Positions 22,330 to 33,590 are shown, numbered from the stretch's first letter. The stretch is 64,000 nucleotides of DNA from Sinotaia quadrata (GCA_028829895.1 CM054177.1:40878564-40942563); one strand, 5' to 3'. Made by a program: numbers and translations. Notes: a model not told the origin generated them from the sequence alone.

Positions 22330-22912
22330 CCGACATATGTGACATCCTAGATATTCCACATACCCCATACACCTCAGATAATAATCTCAGACATTTCATT
22401 TACCCCACCCCAGACATAATTGATATCTATGACAATCCACATACTCCAGACACCCCCAGTATCCCAAACAATATATGCCCACCAGAAATCCACAACATCC
22501 CTGACAATCCACACACCCCAAATATCCCCGACACTCCAGACAATTCACATACCCTAAACACCAAACATCCCAAATATTCCACACATCAGACATCCCCGAT
22601 ATCCCAGACAATCTACACTCCCTAAACATCCCTGACATCCTAGACACTCCACACACCTCAAACATCCCAGACACTCCACATACCCTAAACATCCCAGACT
22701 ATCCACATACATACCCAGGCATCCCCAAAATACCAGACAATCCACACACTCCAAACATCTCCTATATCCCATTCAATCCATATACCCACCCCGCGAAGAC
22801 ACCAGGAACATCCCCGACATCCCCACATACCAGACAATCCACACACCCCAAACAAACCACATAACCCATGCACCATAGACATCCCCGGCACTCCACAATC
22901 CACACACACACA
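22330..22912 (+). repeat. Degenerate short-period array (CCAGACAATCCACAC-like)
   Basis: Phrases such as CCCAGACA, ATCCACACACCCC, AACATCCC and ATCCCCGACA recur every 15 bp or multiples, with heavy divergence. It ends in a short (CA)n at about 22902-22918. The Cys/Gly/Leu-rich minus frames across it are low-complexity shadows. Confidence 0.8.
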
Positions 22913-23333
22913 CACACACGGACATCCAAGAAAAATGTCATTTATGATCCAAGTGTATTTCATATGGCCACAACCCCACAGGCTGATATTTCTATCACTA
23001 TTGACTGTTACATTGTTATTGTTATATGTGATATTTTTTGACAATGTCCACCAATACCATTTGCAAATCAAGCATTTGTACGATTGGATTTTCAAGGCGC
23101 AAACGAGATATTCCGAAATTGACTAATAACAGCGTGTTCCTTTGATGAACATTAACATAGTTAGCCGTACTAGGTGAAGATAGGGGAATGGACTAGCCAA
23201 CAAAGTGTCAGTTTGTGGTTGGGTGCCGCTTACAGATTAATAAATTTCCCCAGAGCTCGATGGCCCGTAATTTCATCCGGGTGCAAGCAAATTCAGCGAC
23301 CCTAGATCGTCCACTGCACTTGTTGCTCGTGTT

Positions 23334-23466
23334 CTGACAGTCAGGAGTCGCTGTCTACGCTGTCAGGTCACCGGGTTCTTGAGGAGCGAAATCGCCCGGT
23401 ATTTAATTCTGCTCCTCGAACGCTAAGGCCTGTTTCGGGCACTCGAGATTAGAACTGACTAATCTC
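23334..23466 (+). other. Three consecutive hairpins in a G+C-richer island
   Basis: H1: CTGACAG (23334) pairs with CTGTCAG (23360). H2: GTTC-TT-GAGGAGC (23375) pairs with GCTCCTCGAAC (23411), eleven base pairs with a TT bulge. H3: GAGATTAG (23445) pairs with CTAATCTC (23459) over a six-base loop. An alternative ACCGGG/CCCGGT pair (23370/23395) would compete with H2. It could be a structured RNA, a fold-back element remnant or chance. No match is recognised. Confidence 0.3.
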
Positions 23467-23642
23467 TGGGGAGAATGGTCGACATCGAATCAGATTCACC
23501 ACTAAGCTAGTTTTCTGTAAGACATTGATTGTTATAATAATTCTGTCCGTTCACGAGATAATCAATTTATGCTGGTTGAGACAATTCCATCAGTTATCAG
23601 CGAGATGTTGCTACCTCTTCATGGTGAATTATAACTAATACT

Positions 23643-23671
23643 AGATAGATAGATAAATAGATAGATAGATC
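23643..23671 (+). repeat. (TAGA)n short microsatellite
   Basis: About seven TAGA units with one TAAA interruption. Confidence 0.9.
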
Positions 23672-23789
23672 TTTATGTGTCGGCAGCTTGATCAAGGGCA
23701 CTAATAATATTCAGTTAAACTTTGTTCTTTTTGTAATAAATTGCCGAGTGTCAATTTACACTTCTCACGTCCTGCCCTGCTTATCTCTA

Positions 23790-23870
23790 TTACATTTTAC
23801 TCCATTTACATTTACATTTACTTTTACATTTCACTCCATTTACATTTACATTTCATTCCATTTACTTTCG
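23790..23870 (+). repeat. ATTTAC / TTTACATTTACATTTA hexanucleotide-like tract
   Basis: Irregular repeats of CATTTA and CATTTACTCC. Low complexity. Confidence 0.85.
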
Positions 23871-23928
23871 TTCTCATTATTTGTTTCAATAATAGGCGAG
23901 TCTTGTACTTCCTAATATAACTTTATTT

Positions 23929-24373
23929 TAATAATTAAAATATAACAGGCTACTACATTTAAAATTAATAATTAAAATATAACAGGCTACTACATTTAAA
24001 ATTAATAATTAAAATATAACAGGCTACTACATTTAAAATTAATAATTAAAATATAACAGGCTACTACATTTAAAATTAATAATTAAAATATAACAGGCTA
24101 CTACATTTAAAATTAATAATTAAAATATAACAGGCTACTACATTTAAAATTAATAATTAAAATATAACAGGCTACTACATTTAAAATTAATAATTAAAAT
24201 ATAACAGGCTACTACATTTAAAATTAATAATTAAAATATAACAGGCTACTACATTTAAAATTAATAATTAAAATATAACAGGCTACTACATTTAAAATTA
24301 ATAATTAAAATATAACAGGCTACTACATTTAAAATTAATAATTAAAATATAACAGGCTACTACATTTAAAATT
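23929..24373 (+). repeat. 37-bp minisatellite, 12 near-identical copies
   Basis: GGCTACTACATTTAAAATT recurs every 37 bp (for example GGC ending at 23950 and 23987) for 12 copies. I see no internal difference when reading along the array. The unit is AT-rich apart from CAGGCTACTAC. Such uniformity means recent expansion or ongoing homogenisation. 37 is not a multiple of three and stops abound, so no frame is open. Confidence 0.97.
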
Positions 24374-25098
24374 CATTGCTGTTATACCTCTGAAATTAAA
24401 TTAAAATTCTGCGTAAGCTCTACTTTACTGAATAATAAGGCTGGCAATGGATTAGCAAATTACAGCGGAATGAAAACACAAAAAACGGGGCTAAAATGTT
24501 AGTTTGTTACCTCACTCAGAGGGATTGGGGGGGAGGGGGAGGTAGTAATCGACGCTTCCGCTGCACTTCATACATTGTCATACTGGCATAACACGCCCGA
24601 GATGGGGAGGGGTATGTGTAATGGTTTAACTTAAAATTGCAGAGACTCCCGAGGGTTGATCGTAAAGGTTTAATTGTCTGTCACTTGTCGGGAATTTAAT
24701 CGGTTCACCATTTTCTTAAAGGAGGGAAATGTCACTACGAACATCAATAAGTGTGGCATGATCATGTTTTTGTGAGAAATTAATTTATCTTTTATATAAA
24801 CATAAATTAAATTAATAATACTTAGCTTTATGCAGTATCAGTGATATCACTCTATTGTTTTTACCGAAGTAATGTAGTGAAATCTGAAGGATGGTAACTT
24901 TTAAAATGGTTACAAGATGAAACGTTTACAACTCAGTAAGTTTATTAAACCTAGAATTTCGACAGATAAAGTAAGTTTAAATGATTAATACACCTTTTGG
25001 TCAAGACTTATTTAAACAATGCTCTTGTGTCCTTTATTGTTATCACCACCTTTATTTTTTAAAAATGTTTTTGGTTATATGCACCAGGACAGGCAATA
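24374..25098. other. Unique DNA, no gene seen
   Basis: Includes a G-rich run (TTGGGGGGGAGGGGGAGG) at about 24526-24543 that could form a G-quadruplex. Otherwise AT-rich. Confidence 0.5.
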
Positions 25099-25251
25099 AG
25101 AAATAAATTTATTTTTAATCTTCAGTCCCATTGGCTCTGTGAAGTCAGAAAAAAAATTATGTTTAATCATCAGTCCCATTGGCTCTGTGAAGTCAGAAAT
25201 AAATATATTTTTAATCATCAGTCTCATTGGCTGTGTGAAGTCAGAAATAAA
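25099..25251 (+). repeat. 48-bp tandem repeat, 3 copies
   Basis: CAGTCCCATTGGCTCTGTGA at 25123 and 25171 and a variant at 25219, 48 bp apart. Each copy has ATTGG (an inverted CCAAT box). Confidence 0.93.
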
Positions 25252-25446
25252 TTGTTGGACAACTCACAGACTGAGCGTGTTCTGTATATATACAGGTAAA
25301 GAGTTAAAACAAAAATAATGTTTTCATATAATTATTCATAAACATTGTATACAATGTTCCGTAAACAAAATATCAAACTCAAACAAGCCAAAACATTCTT
25401 TACAAATCAGAAAATAATGGAAAGCTGGTCATTGAAGATTTTTCCA

Positions 25447-27389
25447 GCATTTTCCTACTGATCATGGTCACTATTATAATATTATTAAAGCTTATGAATT
25501 TTCGTACTGACCATGCTCACTATTAAAATATTATTAAAGCTCCTGAATTTCATTACTGACCATGGTCACTATTATAATATTATTAAAGGTTCTGAATTTT
25601 CCTACTGACCATGGTCACTATTATAATATTATTAAAGCTCCTGAATTTTCCTACTGACCATGGTCACTATTATAATATTATTAAAGCTCCTGAATTTTCG
25701 TACTGACCATGGTCACTATTATAATATTATTAAAGCTCCTGAATTTTCCTACTGACCATGGTCACTATTATAATATTATTAAAGCTCCTGAATTTTCCTA
25801 CTGACCATGGTCACTATTATAATATTATTAAAGCTCCTGAATTTTCGTACTGACCATGGTCACTATTATAATATTATTAAAGCTCCTGAATTTTCCTACT
25901 GACCATGGTCACTATTATAATATTATTAAAGCTCCTGAATTTTCGTACTGACCATGGTCACTATTATAATATTATTAAAGCTCCTGAATTTTCCTACTGA
26001 CCATGGTCACTATTATAATATTATTAAAGCTCCTGAATTTTCCTACTGACCATGGTCACTATTATAATATTATTAAAGCTCCTGAATTTTCGTACTGACC
26101 ATGGTCACTATTATAATATTATTAAAGCTCCTGAATTTTCCTACTGACCATGGTCACTATTATAATATTATTAAAGCTCCTGAATTTTCCTACTGACCAT
26201 GGTCACTATTATAATATTATTAAAGCTCCTGAATTTTCGTACTGACCATGGTCACTATTATAATATTATTAAAGCTCCTGAATTTTCCTACTGACCATGG
26301 TCACTATTATAATATTATTAAAGCTCCTGAATTTTCCTACTGACCATGGTCACTATTATAATATTATTAAAGCTCCTGAATTTTCCTACTGACCATGGTC
26401 ACTATTATAATATTATTAAAGCTCCTGAATTTTCGTACTGACCATGGTCACTATTATAATATTATTAAAGCTCCTGAATTTTCCTACTGACCATGGTCAC
26501 TATTATAATATTATTAAAGCTCCTGAATTTTCGTACTGACCATGGTCACTATTATAATATTATTAAAGCTCCTGAATTTTCCTACTGACCATGGTCACTA
26601 TTATAATATTATTAAAGCTCCTGAATTTTCCTACTGACCATGGTCACTATTATAATATTATTAAAGCTCCTGAATTTTCGTACTGACCATGGTCACTATT
26701 ATAATATTATTAAAGCACCTGAATTTTCCTACTGACCATGGTCACTATTATAATATTATTAAAGCTCCTGAATTTTCCTACTGACCATGGTCACTATTAT
26801 AATATTATTAAAGCTCCTGAATTTTCGTACTGACCATGGTCACTATTATAATATTATTAAAGCTCCTGAATTTTCCTACTGACCATGGTCACTATTATAA
26901 TATTATTAAAGCTCCTGAATTTTCCTACTGACCATGGTCACTATTATAATATTATTAAAGCTCCTGAATTTTCCTACTGACCATGGTCACTATTATAATA
27001 TTATTAAAGCTCCTGAATTTTCCTACTGACCATGGTCACTATTATAATATTATTAAAGCTCCTGAATTTTCGTACTGACCATGGTCACTATTATAATATT
27101 ATTAAAGCTCCTGAATTTTCCTACTGACCATGGTCACTATTATAATATTATTAAAGCTCCTGAATTTTCGTACTGACCATGGTCACTATTATAATATTAT
27201 TAAAGCTCCTGAATTTTCGTACTGACCATGGTCACTATTATAATATTATTAAAGCTCCTGAATTTTCCTACTGACCATGGTCACTATTATAATATTATTA
27301 AAGCTCCTGAATTTTCGTACTGACCATGGTCACTATTATAATATTATTAAAGCTCCTGAATTTTCGTACTGACCATGGTCACTATTAGC
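25447..27389 (+). repeat. 49-bp minisatellite, 40 copies, with palindrome and two-letter variant code
   Basis: The largest array of the window, about 1.94 kb. The unit runs from CTGAATTTTCCTACTGACC through the palindrome TGACCATGGTCA and CTATTATAATATTATTAAAG. The first four copies are diverged, then copies are nearly identical except for one C/G site (TTTCCTAC versus TTTCGTAC) and a single CACC variant near 26716. The array stops abruptly inside the last unit at 27388. 49 is not a multiple of three, so no long frame arises. Confidence 0.98.
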
Positions 27390-27542
27390 TCGTTAAAACT
27401 CACAGAGAATACCGAAGTGCATAACGTGTTCGACCACACACAAGTAGATAATTAATTATCATATAATTATAATATTATTATTAGGGGTTAACATCGTTAA
27501 ATGCACAGCAACATTCACATTCACACACTCATACACACAGAT

Positions 27543-27629
27543 GGGTAGATAGATGGATAGATAGATAGATAGATCGGTAGATATGTAGGTAGGTAGATAG
27601 ATAGATAGATCGGTAGATATGTAGGTAGG

Positions 27630-27687
<58 letters not shown>
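27543..27687 (+). repeat. (TAGA)n array with inserted GGTAGATATGTAGGTAG units
   Basis: TAGA runs alternate with two copies of the phrase CGGTAGATATGTAGGTAGG, followed by a pure TAGA stretch of about 70 bp. On the minus strand it reads (TATC)n. Confidence 0.95.
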
Positions 27688-27688
<1 letters not shown>

Positions 27689-27825
27689 CATAAAATTTAT
27701 AGTCCAGTACTGTAGCATCACACAACTGCTGAGTGAGGACTGGTTTTCCTACGAGTGACATTTACCTGTTTACAGTTTAATTCAATGAGATGATAAAACG
27801 CCTTAAGTCATTATAGAGGCCAAAA

Positions 27826-28080
27826 GTGTACGCGCTTGATTACTTTGTACCTAATTCTGTAAATTGTAATTCACTGTCCGTCAATAAAGCAAGGAAGAAA
27901 TGTCGCGCTTGTTCTATGTGCCAACAGGAGTTCGATGTGACCGCAAAATATCATTTTATTCATGCCCTGAGCTCCCGAAAGCCCCAAGGGAAAACTTCAG
28001 AAGCTGCTAATCCATCCAAACTACATAAATATATTCTTAAAATATTGATTTTAAGCGTACCAGTTGATCATTTATCATAA
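27826..28080 (+). other. Open frame with Cys-x2-Cys-x2-Cys, unassigned
   Basis: A + frame outside repeats (about 85 codons from an AGG after a weak TTATAG acceptor-like site, to TAA at 28080). Its middle holds KKCRACSMCQQEF and then two His. This could be part of a zinc-binding motif, as at the ends of some DNA transposases. No family is recognisable and no start ATG is at the 5' end. Chance is likely. Confidence 0.15.
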
Positions 28081-29677
28081 TTTTTGTTATGTTTTGTTCT
28101 TCCTTCAGTTTTTCACAATCTTTGTGTATTTCACCAAAACATTTATTGAGAGCAAATCCCCCCCCCCACCTTTACCTTCTGTCTATGAGCAAAGCACACA
28201 GCTTAAAAAATTGAAGTAAGCTCTTTGTCGTTTGTAAATATATATATGTACACTGTCTATCTGTATGTCTGTCGTGAGTAATGGGAGTCAAGGTTGCAAC
28301 TCACTTTGCAATATTTAAAATTAACATTTAAAAGAAAAACATTCTAAAATATGTCCACAGTATCTGTCTTTGGTTCCAATAGAAAACTAAAGTGTGAACA
28401 TTCCACGAACTATGTATGGAGGATGTAGCATTTGACCAGATCTTTTGTTTTTCTGTATTTCTTTGCAAACTTTAGATAGCTTTCCTTATCTATGTGCATT
28501 TTTTAAATTTATTTATTAACATTTTCTTAACATTTATACTCACTGGTCACTTAATATCCACTTTGTAGACTCAGAATGAGTTTGGAAGTTTGCTATATTT
28601 AGATATTAGTTTTTATATGATACTTACATGTTGTATTGTTGCAAGAACTGAGCTTATTGGCTGAAACCTCCTTGTACTAATTTTTCGATCTGCATACATA
28701 TTTTGTCAGCACCGTTTTACTTCGAACAGAACAGTTCTATTTCTCTGCCTGTCCTTTGGCTACAGAATTAAAAAGGAATAATGCAAGATTATAACGCTTC
28801 TCTATGATACTAGGTTGTAATTGTATGTTAAGAGTTAAACGTCTCTCAGCTTGGAATGTATAAAGACTGTTTTCAATAACAATTGTTCTATAAGCAAATC
28901 CAATAATTAGTGGTGGGGCACGCAGAGTGGTTCAGATCTGTCGTCTGTGTCCTTTCATGGCAATTACCCTGACTCATTCACAACGCGTGAACGTTTATAT
29001 GACTCGATAGATAGATAGACAGACCTTGTTATGCATGTCCACCTATCTGTCTGTCTGAATGGATAGACAGACATATAGATTGATGAAAGGACGGAAGGGC
29101 AGACAGGTAGATAGATAGACGGACAGATGGATTGATTGATGGAAGGACGGAAGAGGAGAGTGAGAGCGAGCTATATCCATAATAAATTGAACGAAAATAA
29201 ATTCTGTATGCTGTATTGCTTTAGTTGAAAAATACCACTAGAATTAACTTCACAAAAAAAGTTTATCGCAGTCAGTGGATGACGGATGAAAAGTAAATAA
29301 GACTTGATGAACAAAGCGAGTGTCTGAAAAAAGGGAAATTTCTGTTTGATGATTATTGAAAGCAAAGCAAACAGTTCATTTATAAACGAATGATATTTTC
29401 CCCAGCTCATTTGACACTGAAAACATTGTACATTTCTTGACTGAGTGAATCGCGATCGAAATGAATTGAATAATAATGTTAATAAAACCTATAATAAACA
29501 CGTTTTGTCATAGCACTCATAAAGTCAGAGAGAGGAGAGCGAAGAGCAGGAAGAGCGTGTGTATGGGGCTGAGGGGGAGAGAACGAGCAGTCAATGAATG
29601 CGAATAAAGAAAGGTGGTGTTTAAAGAGAAGAAAGAAAACAACACCCCCACTCCCCGCAGAAGAAGTAAAATAGAAC

Positions 29678-29679
<2 letters not shown>
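28081..29679. other. Unique AT-rich DNA, no gene seen
   Basis: Includes a C-run at 28159-28167 and a degenerate TAGA/GACA region at about 29005-29140. Confidence 0.5.

Positions 29680-29717
<38 letters not shown>
29680..29717 (+). repeat. (CA)n microsatellite
   Basis: About 38 bp of uninterrupted CA. Confidence 0.97.
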
Positions 29718-29720
<3 letters not shown>

Positions 29721-29849
29721 CGCGACAGAGAAAACGGAGTGAGGAACAGACATAGCGCTAGTACCAGAGGTCACGACCTGCGAGATATGAGAATGAAACA
29801 GATCCAAGGTAAATATGACAGGCGCATTTTTGTGGTCTAGTTTTAATAC

Positions 29850-30070
29850 AACATGGCGTCACCCGAACGGCGCGCTCTGACAGACGAAGCAGAAAATAAA
29901 GGTCGTTAGGTGCGAGAACAAATGATGCAGTGTCAATGAAATCTTCCGAGTTCCTCCCCTACCCCCATCTACACACCACCCTCACGTAATTGTTATTTTT
30001 TGTCTCAATGGCGCCGCTCAACAGCCATGATTTATTTCTACTTTCTGATGTCAGCTATGTCCGTCCGCAC
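29850..30070 (+). other. CpG-richer patch with two short Kozak ORFs
   Basis: ATG in AACATGG context at about 29853 opens 17 codons (MASPERRALTDEAENKGR) to TAG. ATG in TCAATGG at about 30009 opens 22 codons to TGA. Both lie in DNA richer in CpG (CCCGAACGGCGCGC) than its surroundings. Possible leader region with upstream ORFs. No downstream coding exon is identified. Confidence 0.2.
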
Positions 30071-30189
30071 GTCTGAACATCTACGAAGTGGAAGAAGCAC
30101 ACTTTGGACAATTTGGCTTCATGAAATATAGCAAGTAGTCCATTTTTCCTGCTGTATACTTACTGCATCGTAATTCAAGGGTTTTGCAG

Positions 30190-30220
30190 AAAAGGACAAG
30201 ACCAGGAAAGTGAAATTACA
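30190..30220 (+). other. Possible 31-bp microexon
   Basis: Acceptor-like GGGTTTTGCAG ends at 30189 and donor ATTACA|GTAAGTAG begins at 30221. Two of three frames are open. A 31-bp exon shifts phase by one. Isolated evidence only. Confidence 0.15.
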
Positions 30221-30637
30221 GTAAGTAGAACATCAGATTTATGCCTGGCTAAGAATAAAAGCGATACAATCGGCTGAATGTTTCAATAGCCGGGTTCGGT
30301 CATGGCTAACATTAACATTGCCCACCCGAAAGGTAGTCTTAAGTGGTGTTTCCATTCCACCACATCTCCAGGAGAAAAATTAAGAAAGAGAATTTCAAGT
30401 TGATTACTTGCAGATATATATTCATTAAATTACTGAGGGACACTTTTTTCAAATCAAGCTCACAATTGTCCGTAAACTCTCATTCACATTCTTCCACACA
30501 CATTTTTTCCTCACCTATGCGCAGGTTTTCACAACATATATAAGCTATATATGTTACAGTTATACATTAGTGCACAAAGGTATATGTGCAAATATTTACA
30601 TGATTATCTTATTGCGTGTTGTATTTGTATTGTTAAA

Positions 30638-30642
<5 letters not shown>

Positions 30643-30674
<32 letters not shown>

Positions 30675-30695
30675 CGTGCGTGCGCGTGCGTGTGA
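30643..30695 (+). repeat. (GT)n with GCGT interruptions
   Basis: (TG)n of about 30 bp passing into CGTGCGTGCGTGCGCGTG. Confidence 0.95.
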
Positions 30696-30974
30696 GAGTG
30701 GATTTCTATAAATTATGGACATTCATTTTTATTAGTTGGTTTGTTGAGGTTCATTAAAATAAATATGCTGCTTTTGGTGTAGTTTGTTTTCTGCATTGCA
30801 TTTTTCTTTCATCTTTTAATTTTCATTCTGTCTCGCAAAAACTCACACGCATGCAAGTGCACACACTCACGCATACACTACGCGTGATCTTTATTACATC
30901 AGAAAAGAAATTGTGTAGTCTCCCTTTTCTCCTCTCCTGCTTTTTATCTTTCTTCTGCTGCGCAAGAAGTGCAG

Positions 30975-31007
30975 TCGCTTTTCAAAGACTTGATTGCGGT
31001 TTGTAAA
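30975..31007 (+). other. Possible short exon behind a long pyrimidine tract
   Basis: A roughly 60-bp pyrimidine-rich tract (about 30915-30960) leads to AG sites at 30966, 30969 and 30974. A donor TGTAAA|GTGAGTAA begins at 31008. One frame reads VQSLFKDLIAVCK up to the donor with no stop. It cannot be linked to another exon with confidence. Confidence 0.2.
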
Positions 31008-31090
31008 GTGAGTAAATGGGAGGTAACTCGCGCCAGGGTTGCGTGGTCTTCGACAGACGAGCGTCTTTACCAAATATAATTACGGCGAGA

Positions 31091-31509
31091 AGAAAAAAAA
31101 AAACTGCAAACACCCCCGAGTAGATAGATGATCGACATTGGAATGTGTCTATTGTTCAGAGGTTACTCCTCAGTGTTTTGAAAGTTTGTATTACTCTTTT
31201 CTACATTTGTTTTAGTATGTTTATGTTCTTTGTGTGCACTTTAGAATCGACCTACGATATCAGTTTTGCTGATAATAAAGTGAAATGATAACATTATGTG
31301 TCCTGCAAATGGTTCCACAAATGGAAGAAGGTTCAGCTCAACTTGGTTTGCCCCTATAGTGTAATTGAGGATTACTGAGAGGATGATTGTCAAGTTTGTT
31401 ATTTTGCCCCAGCAGACGGGAATGGGCAGTTGTTTGTTTTAAAGTTTAGCGAAGTCACGTGATCAATTCAATCGATTTCGTTTCCTTAGCGATCCTGCAC
31501 TTTGTTGCA

Positions 31510-31540
<31 letters not shown>

Positions 31541-31541
31541 C
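31091..31541. other. Unique DNA with A-run and long poly-T
   Basis: A(12-13) near 31091 and T(31) at about 31511-31541. The T-run could be the reverse-strand poly(A) of an old retroposon, but I see no element body next to it. Confidence 0.5.
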
Positions 31542-31634
31542 TAAAATTGAATACAAACCACTAGACTAGCAGGCTTGCTTGGATTATTCCAAATGTTTAA
31601 AGAGTCAGACTGTCGTTGACCATGCATTACTTAT

Positions 31635-31825
31635 GAATTTCTGTTTGCTGTCTACGACAGTTTCTATTTCTTGTGGTGTGTGGGAATGTCGGCGACTCTG
31701 TGCACTGTTGTTGGTTTGGCTGTTGATGTAATTTCTGTTTTCTGTCTACGACAGTTTCTATTTCTTGTGGTGTGTGGGACTGTCGGCGACTCTGTGCACT
31801 GTTGTTGGTTTGGCTGTTGATGTAA
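31635..31825 (+). repeat. 94-bp direct duplication
   Basis: TGTCTACGACAGTTTCTATT occurs at 31649 and 31743 and the surrounding 94 bp are repeated with only a few differences. It directly precedes the 39-bp array. Confidence 0.93.
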
Positions 31826-31875
31826 CTGATTTTGCGCATTGATATGAACGGAATTGGAATTATTGGAATTATTAT

Positions 31876-32150
31876 AATCGTTTGTTTGAGAAGACGGTGA
31901 ATGAAATGTTCTTTAACCGTTTGTTTAAGAAGACGGTGAATGAAATGTTCTTTAACCGTTTGTTCGAGAAGACGGTGGATGTAATGTTCTTTAACCGTTT
32001 GTTTAAGAAGACGGTGAATGAAATGTTCTTTAACCGTTTGTTTAAGAAGACGGTGAATGAAATGTTCTTTAACCGTTTGTTTAAGAAGACGGTGAATGAA
32101 ATGTTCTTTAACCGTTTGTTCGAGAAGACGGTGGATGTAATGTTCTTTAA
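31876..32150 (+). repeat. 39-bp minisatellite, 7 copies, open on both strands
   Basis: GAAGACGGTGAATGAAATG recurs every 39 bp from 31890, with a GAGAAGACGGTGGATGTAATG variant in two units. The + frame (31882-32232, 13-residue repeat FNRLFKKTVNEMF) and the minus frame (31627-32157, 176 codons, repeat LLKQTVKEHFIHR) are both open. The minus frame also crosses the 94-bp duplication. I read both as artefacts of unit length. Confidence 0.93.
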
Positions 32151-32214
32151 TCAGCAAAAGATCTTATATACTCTTTTCCTTTTTTCATTAATAAGGATAA
32201 TGTTCTCGTCGTTT

Positions 32215-32297
32215 TACCTCATGTATTTGTAAGATTGTATACACCTTTGTATTTTTCATGTATTTGTAAGATTGTATACACGTTTGTATTTTTCATT
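32215..32297 (+). repeat. 37-bp direct duplication
   Basis: CATGTATTTGTAAGATTGTA plus TACACCTTTGTATTTTT occurs twice in tandem with one base change. Confidence 0.9.
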
Positions 32298-33590
32298 AAT
32301 AATTCTAAGCATATTTTCAATGCGCTCTACGTTATGTATTGTCAAGACACCTTTCCTTCCTCTTTGGATTAATTATTACCCTACAACACTTTTCCTCTTC
32401 TTTTTGTAAAATCTAACTACTCTTTTCAGTAATAAGACCATGTCGGTGCCTCCACAATAAGTAGTGATATCTTGTACTGTGATAAGTATTCTTATATATT
32501 CATTATATTTTGAATAGAGCACGCTTTCTCTTTTCTTTCTAATTTTGTAAAAAGAACGAAAACCATCTCTGGCTCCAAGAGATCTTAATTATTAACACGA
32601 ACCTTGTTTATATATCTGTACACGATATTTTTACAATGACATTTTTTTTTATTCTATGCACGTAGTGTTGACAAGGATTGCACTTATTGTTGACAAAGGC
32701 AATATTTCTGTATTTCAGCATCGTTTTATTTTTTCCCACCAGTTAGGACTCCTTTAATATAAACTTGGGACACATACACAGCGCGTGTGAAATAGATTGT
32801 CAGCAAGCCAGATATCAGAATCTATAAATCTTGTCGTCATCTTTTACTGTCTGACTTGCTTGTGTCTATTATCTGTTTGCCCGCTAGTTTATCTATCTAA
32901 CTTACCCACCCGTCCATCCAGCGTGAAATCCTTCCATCTGTCTATCCGTCTGCTGGTCGACAGATCAATGTTCCTAATCACTTTGCTTATAATTGTTTGT
33001 GTCTGTGTAAGGTAGTGAGTCGAAAAGACAAACATACTGTAGGATTTAAAAAAACACACAAGCGTGGATCGCACATTACTATCAACTTTATGAAAGATTT
33101 TTTCAACTTTACTACACTAGGGCTAACAGACACGTAAACAGACACGTACGGGGTGCAATTAGATCGAAGAAGAATTTGTTGTTGTAAGCATTGATGGCTT
33201 AAGTGAACATGTCTATAGGTTTCACGTTGCTGTTGATTTTTCGTTATTTCGTTTGTTTGGTTTTGCGCGCGCGCGCGCGTGTGTGTGTGTTTATGTTTGT
33301 GCTTGTATGTAGTGTTCTTACAACGAGTGGATTTTAATTGCTGACATTCATCCGTTCTCTAGTTCATAGGCGATGTGCTTGATTGGCACTATAAGGGGCA
33401 GATAATTCTGCACTGCTGTTTGTAGCCTACACACAAACTGTGTTTTAACAAATTGACGATTTCTCGCGTATGCAAACAGAATTAGAAGACCTTTTCCAAG
33501 GTTTCTTCATTATTTCTTTCCACACTCATTTCTTCGTTCATTCTGTGTTATCTGTGTTATAATATATGCAGTAATTGTCCTCTGTTTAAA
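32298..33590. other. Unique AT-rich DNA, no gene seen
   Basis: A (GC)n-(GT)n patch lies at about 33266-33290. No supported exon. Confidence 0.5.

Noticed and set aside
22396..23095. Cys/Gly-rich minus frames as a secreted Cys-rich protein
   Set aside because: Built on degenerate CCAGACAATCCACAC-type simple repeats in two overlapping frames, with no signal peptide or splice site.
27826..28080. C-terminal zinc-binding end of a piggyBac-like transposase
   Set aside because: Only three Cys in a CxxCxxC run are present. The DDE domain and further Cys/His are absent, and no terminal inverted repeats were seen.
31511..31541. Poly-T as the tail of a minus-strand LINE or processed pseudogene
   Set aside because: No coding or tRNA-like body and no target-site duplication was seen beside it. 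A simple homopolymer is enough.
31627..32232. 176-codon minus and 116-codon plus frames as a coiled-coil repeat protein
   Set aside because: Both strands are open over the same 39-bp array and 94-bp duplication, which is expected from unit length alone.
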